A DNA stretch of 6,314 nucleotides from contig CAZVIK010000222.1 of the NCBI GenBank assembly GCA_964627045.1, positions 1 through 6,314 of the forward strand, in the 5' to 3' direction. Below, in pieces: positions 1 through 4,680 of this stretch. The notes under the pieces were generated by a model that was not told the DNA's origin, did not search any database, and worked only from the letters and a program-made list of their open reading frames with translations. This stretch comes from CAZVIK01 sp964627045 (GTDB taxonomy: Bacteria; Acidobacteriota; Terriglobia; Bryobacterales; Bryobacteraceae). Position 1 is the stretch's first letter; every line of letters begins with the position of its first letter. The translations under genes and the position numbers were made by a program.

Positions 1-16
1 GCTTGCGAGCCTGCAC
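1..16 (-). CDS. Possible start of a downstream minus-strand gene (partial, about five codons)
   Basis: On the minus strand a GTG at 16-14 is followed by codons for Q-A-R-K before the window ends. A good Shine-Dalgarno sequence (GGGAGG, complement of 24-29) lies 7 nt upstream. It starts about 50 nt after the stop of the Fur-family gene in the same direction, so it would be the next gene of that operon. Fur/PerR regulators are often followed by genes they control, but five codons do not allow any product to be named. The call rests only on the ribosome binding site and its spacing. Confidence 0.28.
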
Positions 17-68
17 GGGAAGACCTCCCAGCCCCAGTGTAGACCGTCAGGCCGCGCGCCGGAAGAGG

Positions 69-491
69 TCAATGCACCCGGCAGCGTTCGCACAGGCCGC
101 GGACCACCAGGTCCCAGCCGCTCAGCGAACGGGCCCCGAGCGACGCGTGCAGCGCCTCGCCCGGGATGTCGAACCAGGGGATGTCCTCGGTGCACCCGCA
201 CTTCTCGCAGCGGAAGTGATGATGCGGGGCGATGGCGGATTCAAATTGCGCCGCGCCGCCGCCCAGGTTCAACTCGCGGATCAACCCGGCTCCGGCCATG
301 GCATGGAGCGCCTTGTAGACGGTCGCCAGCGACGCCCGGGGATCGCGACGGTTGATGGCGCGGTGGATCTCTTCGGCGGTGGGGTGGGTGGGGTGGTTCC
401 GCAGGTGTTCCAGAATGGCGTACCGCTGCGAGGTGCAGCGCACGGCCTCCCGGCGGAAGGACTCGCGGATCTCTGCCCGGAGCGAGTTCAT
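69..491 (-). CDS. Fur/PerR-family metal-dependent transcriptional repressor
   Basis: A 140-residue protein with the full length and layout of the Fur superfamily. Residues 18-75 form the winged helix, with the typical T-SQR, HPTAEEI and SLATVYK-L stretches. The dimerisation and metal domain follows, with the PHHHFRCEKCG motif at 89-99. Two CxxC pairs (C95/C98 and C134/C137) match the structural zinc site of PerR and many Fur proteins. By alignment from memory with Bacillus PerR, the sensing-site ligands are H36, E84, H90, H92 and D103. PerR has Asp at the second place, so this protein mixes Fur-like (E84) and PerR-like (D103) ligands. Whether it senses peroxide, iron or manganese therefore cannot be settled here. 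The ATG at 491 is the only reasonable start, because an in-frame TAG lies four codons upstream (501-503). A weak AACAGG sits very close to the ATG. It is divergent from the gene at 662 and has a PerR-box-like sequence just upstream, suggesting autoregulation. Confidence 0.93.
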   Translation of the reverse strand: MNSLRAEIRESFRREAVRCTSQRYAILEHLRNHPTHPTAEEIHRAINRRDPRASLATVYKALHAMAGAGLIRELNLGGGAAQFESAIAPHHHFRCEKCGCTEDIPWFDIPGEALHASLGARSLSGWDLVVRGLCERCRVH

Positions 492-661
492 AACCTGTTT
501 CTATAGTAATTCTCACAAGAGAAGATCTCAAGCGATCCCCTCCCCCGAAACACCTGAGTACACCTGTTCTAAGGCCCGCCGGTACAACACCTGGGGCGGG
601 ATTAGTACAAGTCCGGGGGAATGTTCTTACGCCAGTAAGGTTCATAAGTAAAACTGCTGGT
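492..661. promoter_or_regulatory. Divergent intergenic control region with three ACACCTG copies
   Basis: This 170-nt gap lies between two divergent genes and must hold promoters for both. The heptamer ACACCTG occurs three times in the same direction, at 550-556, 560-566 and 587-593. The first two copies are offset by exactly 10 nt, about one helical turn. A CCCGCC/GGCGGG pair (575-580 with 595-600) encloses the third copy. A short perfect inverted repeat, CTTAC-GCCA-GTAAG, lies at 626-639, about 20 nt before the start of the plus-strand gene. I could not pick out a convincing -35/-10 pair for either gene. Confidence 0.4.
501..515 (-). promoter_or_regulatory. Candidate Fur/PerR box upstream of the Fur-family gene
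   Basis: The plus-strand 15-mer CTATAGTAATTCTCA matches 10 of the 14 defined positions of the Bacillus PerR box TTATAATNATTATAA. It is markedly AT-rich within GC-rich DNA. It ends about 10 nt before the start codon of the Fur-family gene, so a bound regulator would block transcription start or elongation of its own gene. The inverted symmetry of the two half-sites is weak. The regulator's operator in this lineage is not known to me, so this is a position-and-similarity call only. Confidence 0.4.
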
Positions 662-1084
662 ATGAGAATGATTCGTCCTTTCCTGTGGCTGGCGTTGACG
701 GTGGCGGTGTGGTGCCAGGTGTGCAAGGCGGAGATGCCGCTCGGCCAGACCGGGCCCGCTTTGCCCCAGATGATGGACACCCGGGCCGACTGGAAGGGGC
801 TGGCGGTTTCCATCGCCGCGCACGCCGGAGCCTCGGGCTTCGATTCCTGGACGAGTTGGAACAAACTGGAGCGGAACGGCTTCCTGGCCGACAACGGACG
901 GTTTGGGGCGTCCAGCGTGTACAAGAAGGCCGGCGTGCTCGCAGGGGTCTCGGTGGTGGAAGTCCTGGTGGTCAAGAAGTGGGGCAAAAAGCATCCCTGG
1001 CTGGAGCGCGCCTTCAAGGTGGCCAACTTCACTTCGGCCGGAATGATGATCAGCGCCGGGGCGCACAACCTGAGGAACCGGTAG
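662..1084 (+). CDS. Small exported or membrane protein of unknown function
   Basis: A 140-residue protein I do not recognise as a named family. The N-terminus (1-23) is a clear signal peptide: Arg-containing start, hydrophobic stretch LWLALTVAVW, then CKA before the likely cleavage site. The mature part has a moderately hydrophobic stretch at about 45-62 with H54 and D61, a hydrophobic helix at about 89-105, and another at about 118-135 ending in the polar sequence AHN. Charged patches (KK at 88-89 and 105-106, KKH at 109-111) flank the helices. Embedded His/Asp/Glu/Asn residues in weak membrane helices recall small integral membrane proteins of the DUF5658 kind, but that is a guess. The ribosome binding site is weak, and a second ATG two codons later is equally possible. 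It is divergent from the Fur-family gene, so co-regulation is possible. Its stop codon abuts an inverted-repeat element. Confidence 0.7.
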   Translation: MRMIRPFLWLALTVAVWCQVCKAEMPLGQTGPALPQMMDTRADWKGLAVSIAAHAGASGFDSWTSWNKLERNGFLADNGRFGASSVYKKAGVLAGVSVVEVLVVKKWGKKHPWLERAFKVANFTSAGMMISAGAHNLRNR

Positions 1085-1216
1085 GAGCTTGTTGAAAAAG
1101 GCCCATCGCAGACTGAAGTCCGCGCCACTCGGAGCCGTGGGCCCATGATCCCGTGTGGCGTAGGCTTCAGCCTGCGTGGTCTTCACGGCTTGCTTTGGGC
1201 TTTTTCAACAAGCTCT
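1084..1216. mobile_element. MITE-like hairpin element with nested inverted repeats
   Basis: The outer arms are 1085-1105 (GAGCTTGTTGAAAAA then GGCCCA) and 1196-1215. They are reverse complements except for one extra G in the left arm. Inner arms at 1108-1128 and 1155-1175 pair at 17 of 21 positions around a CTGAAG/CTTCAG core, and the right inner arm is itself nearly palindromic (GTAGGCTTCAGCCTGC). The whole about 133-bp unit could fold into one long hairpin and has no coding capacity of its own. A TA dinucleotide lies at each edge (1082-1083 and 1217-1218), within a direct repeat TAGGA (1082-1086, 1217-1221). TA duplication is the mark of IS630/Tc1-mariner elements, so this is best read as a non-autonomous miniature element mobilised by a transposase encoded elsewhere. 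Similar CAACAAGCTC-ended repeats are, to my recollection, common in Acidobacteria and Planctomycetes. It could also act as a terminator for the preceding gene. Confidence 0.75.
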
Positions 1217-1414
1217 TAGGACACCGGAGCACCCCGCGACGCGCAACCGCGCATCACAACCCCGGCGGGACCCACTGGACCTTGGCGGAACGGGTGACTC
1301 CCGCCCGGCGGCGGCGGCGCGGGGCCACGCCGAAAACTCTTTCCGGATCGGAAAATCTGTAGTAATCGTCCCTGGTTGAGGTCGAAGCCGGTTTTTTGGG
1401 GGAGGGAGCGGCCG
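1217..1414. promoter_or_regulatory. Leader and possible promoter of the NHL/Solibacter-domain gene
   Basis: This non-coding gap holds a perfect short inverted repeat, TTTCCG-GAT-CGGAAA, at 1340-1354. Just after it is a weak extended -10 candidate (TG at 1358-1359, then AGTAAT at 1361-1366) without a good -35. If used, the transcript would start near 1373 and give a leader of about 40 nt. The inverted repeat would then lie in the promoter spacer, where an operator could be. The only strong element is the Shine-Dalgarno sequence GGAGGGAG (1401-1408), 6 nt before the ATG at 1415. Confidence 0.25.
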
Positions 1415-2527
1415 ATGTTTCAAAAAGCAGGGCTTCTTGTTGCTCTCTTGTGGGCAGCCGGGCTGATTCCGGCCGTCAACGGGGCCAGATTCGCGGTCCA
1501 AAGCGTCCTGAACAAGGGCCAAGTATTCCCGCTGGAAGGGCTCCCGGCGACCACGGTTCTATTGAATCCGCGTGATGTGGGCGTGGATGGAGCCGGGAAC
1601 CTCTACATCGTCACGCTGACGCCGAACCAGGTACTGCGGGTTGGCAGCGACGGGGTGATCCACGTCGCGGCGGGCGGCGGGACGGGCTTCCAGGACCAGG
1701 CCGAGGCTACCGGGGTCAGCACCATCACCAGCGGCGACACCAACACCACGTCGCTGCACCTCGAGCCAGGCGGACGCCTGTGGCTCAACGACAACTCCAG
1801 GCTGCTCCGCATGGACCCGGCGCGGCTTTTCTCGAATTGGGTGTACAACTGCGCCAGCTTCGTCAACGGGCCTGTGGCGCCCGGAGAGTGCTTCGCCTTC
1901 TACGGAGAGGAGATCGGGCTGGGCTCGCTGGTATCGGCGACCTACGGCGGCGATGGGAACCTGGCGCGCAACGTGGGCGACACGCAGGTGCTGGTGAATG
2001 GGTCGCCCGTACCTCTGATCTTCGTCTCCGAAAGCTTCAACGCGGGGATCATGCCCTACGGCATTTCGGGAACGGCGAAACTGGAAGTGCAGCGTGGCTC
2101 GACCAAGACCAACTCGTTCGACCTGACCGTGGCCCCGACCATGCCGGGGCTGTTTACGTATGCCGGGGGTACCGGGCAGATTGTGGCGGTGAACGCCGAG
2201 GACTGGACGTTTAACGGCTCGGCGGCTCCGGCGACGCGCGGGCAGTGGATGACCGTCTTCCTGACCGGGCAAGGAGCGGTGAACCCGCCGGTGGGCGACG
2301 GGGTACTAATCACCGGACCCACGTTCCCCGCTCCCAATACGCCGCTTCAGATCGCGGTTGGGGGCGTAGCCGTACCCTCGGGGGACATTTGGGCGGGATT
2401 GACCTATCAGGGAGTCTTGCAGGTGAACTTCAAGGTGCCGGCGTCCGCACCCACGGGAAACGCCGCCGTAGTGGTCACCATCGGCGAAGCGTCATCCCAG
2501 GCAGGAGCCACCGTGAACCTAAAATAG
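1415..2527 (+). CDS. Secreted protein with NHL-like repeat and Solibacter C-terminal domain (TIGR03437 type)
   Basis: A 370-residue protein. Residues 1-24 form a signal peptide, so it is exported. Residues 50-90 (LNPRDVGVDGAGNLYIV, then QVLRVGSDGVIHVAAGGGTG) read as one NHL beta-propeller repeat. A second, degenerate unit follows at about 114-135 (LEPGGRLWLNDNSRLLRMD). From about 142 to the end is the roughly 220-residue domain expanded in Solibacter, seen in landmarks such as N-ASF-NGPVAPGE, LVNGSPVPLIFVS, MPYGISG, PGLFTYAGG-GQ, TGQGAVNPPVGDG and GVLQVNFKVP. Full propeller proteins of this kind carry several NHL repeats. With one or two, this one cannot close a propeller alone and looks shortened. 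C146 and C159 could form a disulphide after export. The start is set by a strong Shine-Dalgarno sequence 6 nt before the ATG; an in-frame TTG at 1376 has none. The function of the C-terminal domain is unknown; adhesion or surface display is a guess. Confidence 0.9.
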   Translation: MFQKAGLLVALLWAAGLIPAVNGARFAVQSVLNKGQVFPLEGLPATTVLLNPRDVGVDGAGNLYIVTLTPNQVLRVGSDGVIHVAAGGGTGFQDQAEATGVSTITSGDTNTTSLHLEPGGRLWLNDNSRLLRMDPARLFSNWVYNCASFVNGPVAPGECFAFYGEEIGLGSLVSATYGGDGNLARNVGDTQVLVNGSPVPLIFVSESFNAGIMPYGISGTAKLEVQRGSTKTNSFDLTVAPTMPGLFTYAGGTGQIVAVNAEDWTFNGSAAPATRGQWMTVFLTGQGAVNPPVGDGVLITGPTFPAPNTPLQIAVGGVAVPSGDIWAGLTYQGVLQVNFKVPASAPTGNAAVVVTIGEASSQAGATVNLK

Positions 2528-2554
2528 ACGGGCGGCAGACGCCTTGTATTAAAT

Positions 2555-2569
2555 CGCCGGATCCCGGCG
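2555..2569 (+). terminator. Hairpin after the Solibacter-domain gene (possible terminator)
   Basis: CGCCGG-ATC-CCGGCG forms a perfect 6-bp GC stem with a 3-nt loop, starting 28 nt after the stop codon. No run of T follows on the plus strand, so it is not a classic intrinsic terminator. It sits between the end of one gene and the promoter of the next, where termination would be expected. Confidence 0.35.
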
Positions 2570-2577
2570 CAAGGGTC

Positions 2578-2606
2578 TTGTATGCACGCCCGCTTGAGGG
2601 TATGCT
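2578..2606 (+). promoter_or_regulatory. Candidate sigma-70 promoter for the small-gene pair
   Basis: TTGTAT (2578-2583) and TATGCT (2601-2606) are separated by exactly 17 nt, the preferred sigma-70 spacing. The -35 keeps the TTG core and the -10 matches four of six consensus bases, including the key TA and final T. Transcription would begin near 2613, leaving a leader of about 20 nt that contains the Shine-Dalgarno sequence of the gene at 2633. Confidence 0.5.
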
Positions 2607-2632
2607 CAGACAAGCCAAATCGGGAGGCTAAC

Positions 2633-2902
2633 ATGTTCCGGCCGCTTTCGGGATTCAAGGCGCAGGTTCTGGGCATCACGTTGATTGTGGTCTCCGAGTT
2701 CGACGAATGGCGGGTGGTTGCATTCACGCCCGATACGGTCATGCAGGGGCAACGCCAGTTCAGCGCGGCCAAGGCCAAGGAACACGCGTGGATGCTGGCC
2801 AAGACCTATCTCGCCGAAATCAAACACGAAGCCGTCGGGGAGGTCCCCGAGATCGACTGGCAGCCCACCGGGCCTCAGGAGTGGCTCCTCTGGAAGACGT
2901 AG
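2633..2902 (+). CDS. Small conserved-type hypothetical protein, 89 aa
   Basis: An 89-residue protein I do not recognise. It has no signal peptide. Residues 10-33 look like two beta strands (QVLGITLIVVSEF, then EWRVVAFTP). Residues 43-69 form a likely amphipathic helix rich in Ala, Lys and Glu (FSAAKAKEHAWMLAKTYLAEI). The C-terminus is Trp/Pro-rich (EIDWQPTGPQEWLLW). The start at 2633 is chosen because GGGAGG (2622-2627) lies 5 nt upstream and a promoter lies just before that. The in-frame ATG at 2582 falls inside the proposed promoter and has no ribosome binding site. It is followed after 9 nt, in the same frame, by the zinc-ribbon gene, so the two probably share a transcript and perhaps a process. 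Codon use is GC-rich like the neighbours, supporting a real gene. Confidence 0.75.
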   Translation: MFRPLSGFKAQVLGITLIVVSEFDEWRVVAFTPDTVMQGQRQFSAAKAKEHAWMLAKTYLAEIKHEAVGEVPEIDWQPTGPQEWLLWKT

Positions 2903-2911
2903 ACTGCAGCC

Positions 2912-3208
2912 ATGGACGAGCGCAAATTCTACAACGAGTCGCAAACCACCAAGGCCGCCAGCCTGCAATGTCCCTACTGCCGGACGACGGAGTCCTACGA
3001 GTTGCGCTGGCTGGTGCGCAAAAAGAAGCCGTCCATCCCGCCCGGCGCCGACGAACGGGACAAGGCCGTGTTCAAGAAGGCCCAGGGCTACATGGTCCTG
3101 CTGGACGACAAGGTGATGTGCCGGAACGTGCGCTGCCGGAAGCGGTTCGACATTTCCGGAGTTAAGACCACCGCGTTTCTCGCCGCCGACCAGGGTCAGT
3201 CCCGGTGA
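2912..3208 (+). CDS. Small zinc-ribbon protein of unknown function, 98 aa
   Basis: A 98-residue protein with four cysteines spaced as a zinc ribbon: CPYC at 20-23 and CRNVRC at 70-75. Between them is a basic stretch (RWLVRKKKPSIPPG, 32-45) and a charged helix-like segment (ADERDKAVFKKAQGYMVLL). The second knuckle is followed by basic residues (RKRF). Such small ribbons bind zinc and often contact nucleic acid or a partner protein, but nothing here fixes the role. No good Shine-Dalgarno sequence precedes the ATG; GGAAG lies about 15 nt upstream inside the previous gene. Translation may therefore depend on coupling to that gene, whose TAG stop is only three codons upstream in the same frame. 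The stop codon lies within a terminator-like hairpin. Confidence 0.8.
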   Translation: MDERKFYNESQTTKAASLQCPYCRTTESYELRWLVRKKKPSIPPGADERDKAVFKKAQGYMVLLDDKVMCRNVRCRKRFDISGVKTTAFLAADQGQSR

Positions 3209-3222
3209 CCGGAACCGGGACT
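3198..3222 (+). terminator. Hairpin overlapping the stop codon of the zinc-ribbon gene
   Basis: AGTCCCGGT (3198-3206) and ACCGGGACT (3214-3222) are perfect reverse complements, giving a 9-bp GC-rich stem with a 7-nt loop. The stop codon TGA is at 3206-3208, at the start of the loop. No T-run follows, so this would be a non-canonical terminator or a 3'-end stabilising hairpin. Confidence 0.5.
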
Positions 3223-3407
3223 CCCGGCCCGTGCAGTCACGACTTCCGGCAGTAGCGCAACCCACGCGTTTCCTGCCGCTTCCGCCCGTCACGCGGCGTG
3301 GACGGCGCCGTCTCTCTGCTATACCTGGAAACGGAGGCGGCCACGCGCTTCAAAGCCCCGCAGCCTGCGTGCGCGGGCGGGCGTGCGGGTGCGAGGCGGT
3401 TTTTGCC

Positions 3408-3476
3408 AAACGAACCCATTTTGGGGGCCAAACCCCATGCATTAAAACAACTTACGCGCCGCAAAACGAACCCATT
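3408..3476. repeat. Direct repeat AAACGAACCCATT, two copies 56 bp apart
   Basis: The 13-mer occurs exactly at 3408-3420 and 3464-3476. The first copy is followed by TTGGGGGCCAAACCCC, which contains small inverted repeats, and by the palindrome ATGCAT (3437-3442). Dispersed intergenic repeats that carry a CGAACCCA-type core are familiar from Planctomycetes and Acidobacteria genomes. I call this a likely fragment of such a repeat, not a coding feature. Confidence 0.5.
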
Positions 3477-3517
3477 CCGGCCCGGATGGGCGCGCGGTTA
3501 AATGGGGCGGACGATCA

Positions 3518-3546
3518 TGGCCTGCCGTCTGCCGGAGCGCAGGCCA
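3518..3546 (-). terminator. Hairpin downstream of cysA (possible operon terminator)
   Basis: TGGCCTGC (3518-3525) and GCAGGCCA (3539-3546) pair perfectly over 8 bp around a 13-nt loop. The hairpin lies about 57 nt beyond the cysA stop in the direction of cys transcription. No U-rich tail follows on the minus strand, so function as an intrinsic terminator is uncertain. Confidence 0.35.
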
Positions 3547-3602
3547 CCAGCAACGAAGGCCCGCGGTACTGGAACGACCGGGCGGCGCGACTGGGACACG
3601 GA

Positions 3603-4679
3603 TCAGATCGCGTAGTCTTCGGTGAAGATCCGAGCGTCGCGCAGGCTGACGTAGACGTGGTCGTTGGCGCTCACCTGGCTGGCCCGGAAGCGCTCGTGCG
3701 GCATTTCGACCATGAGGGACTCGCCGGTTTCGGCGGTCAACTCGACGCGCACCTGGGGGCCGGCCGATTGGATGCGGAGGACTTTGGCCCTCAGCCCGGG
3801 TCTTCCGTTGTTCTGAAGGCCGATGTCCAGTTCGTAGGGCCTCACGAAGAGGCGGGCGGCCTGTCCGTCGGCGCCGGCGGCGTTCGGAGAATCCAGCACC
3901 AGTGGCCCGAAGACCGCCTTGCCGCTCTCGATGCGCCCGCGGAACAGGTTGACGTTGCCGAGGAAATCCATCACAAACTCCGAGGCGGGACGATGGAAGA
4001 CCTCCTCGGGGGTTCCGGCCTGCTCGATGCGGGCCTCGTTCATCACGACGACGCGGTCGGCCACCTCGAGGGCCTCCTCCTGATCGTGGGTGACCAGCAG
4101 GCTGGTCACGTGCACCTCGTCGTGGAGCCGGCGCAGCCAGCGGCGCAGGCCCTGCCGCACCTTGGCGTCGAGCGCGCCGAAGGGTTCGTCGAGCAGAAGC
4201 ACCTTCGGTTCAATGGCCAGAGCCCGCGCCAGCGCGACCCGCTGCCGCTGGCCGCCGGAAAGCTGCGACGGGTAGCGGCCGGCAAGACTCTCCAGGTGGA
4301 TGAGCGACAACAACTCGCGGACGCGGTCGCGAATTTCGGGCTCGGAACGGCGCAACGCACGAGGACGCACCCGCAGGCCGAAGGCGATGTTGTCGAAGAC
4401 GGTCATGTTGCGGAACAGCGCGTAGTGCTGGAAGACGAAACCCACGCGGCGGTCGCCGGCATCCTGCCGGGTGACGTCCCGGCCGGCGAAGAGAACTGCG
4501 CTGCCCGGCACCGGGTCGGGTTGTTCGAGGCCGGCGATGATGCGCAGCAGCGTGGTCTTGCCCGAGCCCGAGGGCCCCAGCAACGCGACCAGCTCGCCGT
4601 CGTTGACCACGAGGCTCACGTCCCGCAGGGCGGTGAACCGGCCGAAGGTCTTGCTGATGTGGCGCGCCTCGATGGCCAT
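3603..4679 (-). CDS. cysA: Sulfate/thiosulfate ABC transporter ATP-binding protein CysA
   Basis: A 358-residue ABC ATPase that powers sulfate/thiosulfate uptake on the cytoplasmic side of CysT/CysW. All nucleotide-binding motifs are intact: Walker A GPSGSGKT (35-42), Q-loop Q84 (FVFQHYALFRNMTVFDNIAFGL), signature LSGGQ (140-144), Walker B VLLLDEP (160-166) with catalytic E165, D-loop ALDAKV, and the switch His H198 (VTHDQEEA). Residues from about 240 form the C-terminal TOBE-like regulatory domain (FVRPYELDI, VRVEL), ending in FTEDYAI as is usual for CysA. The length fits the family. The start is fixed by GGGAGG 6 nt upstream and by the cysW stop one base before the ATG, which implies coupled translation. 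CysA-like ATPases also serve molybdate, Fe3+ and maltose systems; the cysT and cysW partners decide for sulfate. Confidence 0.96.
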   Translation of the reverse strand: MAIEARHISKTFGRFTALRDVSLVVNDGELVALLGPSGSGKTTLLRIIAGLEQPDPVPGSAVLFAGRDVTRQDAGDRRVGFVFQHYALFRNMTVFDNIAFGLRVRPRALRRSEPEIRDRVRELLSLIHLESLAGRYPSQLSGGQRQRVALARALAIEPKVLLLDEPFGALDAKVRQGLRRWLRRLHDEVHVTSLLVTHDQEEALEVADRVVVMNEARIEQAGTPEEVFHRPASEFVMDFLGNVNLFRGRIESGKAVFGPLVLDSPNAAGADGQAARLFVRPYELDIGLQNNGRPGLRAKVLRIQSAGPQVRVELTAETGESLMVEMPHERFRASQVSANDHVYVSLRDARIFTEDYAI

Positions 4680-4680
4680 G

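Larger units (their letters stand above)
3223..3602. other. Gene-free convergent intergenic region with repeats and hairpins
   Basis: About 380 nt between the convergent zinc-ribbon gene and cysA. I see no credible gene here; the open frames have no ribosome binding sites and no family features, and the longest is the antisense shadow of cysA. The region holds a 12-bp perfect palindrome, GACGGCGCCGTC (3301-3312), a GC-rich stretch with repeated GCGTGCG (about 3367-3393), and two direct copies of AAACGAACCCATT (3408-3420 and 3464-3476). A hairpin lies near the end of the cys operon (separate entry). The stretch 3400-3505 is noticeably richer in A and T than its surroundings. Confidence 0.6.

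Noticed and set aside
241..1186. Two long minus-strand open frames (241-1146 and 602-1186) crossing the Fur-family gene, the intergenic region and the 662-1084 gene
   Set aside because: They run through the hairpin element, the divergent control region and two better-supported genes, and show no ribosome binding site or recognisable domain.
1376..1414. TTG start giving 13 extra residues on the NHL/Solibacter-domain protein
   Set aside because: No Shine-Dalgarno sequence precedes the TTG. The ATG at 1415 has GGAGGGAG at ideal spacing and begins directly with a signal peptide.
2582..2632. Earlier ATG for the 89-aa gene
   Set aside because: It overlaps the proposed -35 element and has no ribosome binding site. 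The ATG at 2633 has GGGAGG 5 nt upstream.
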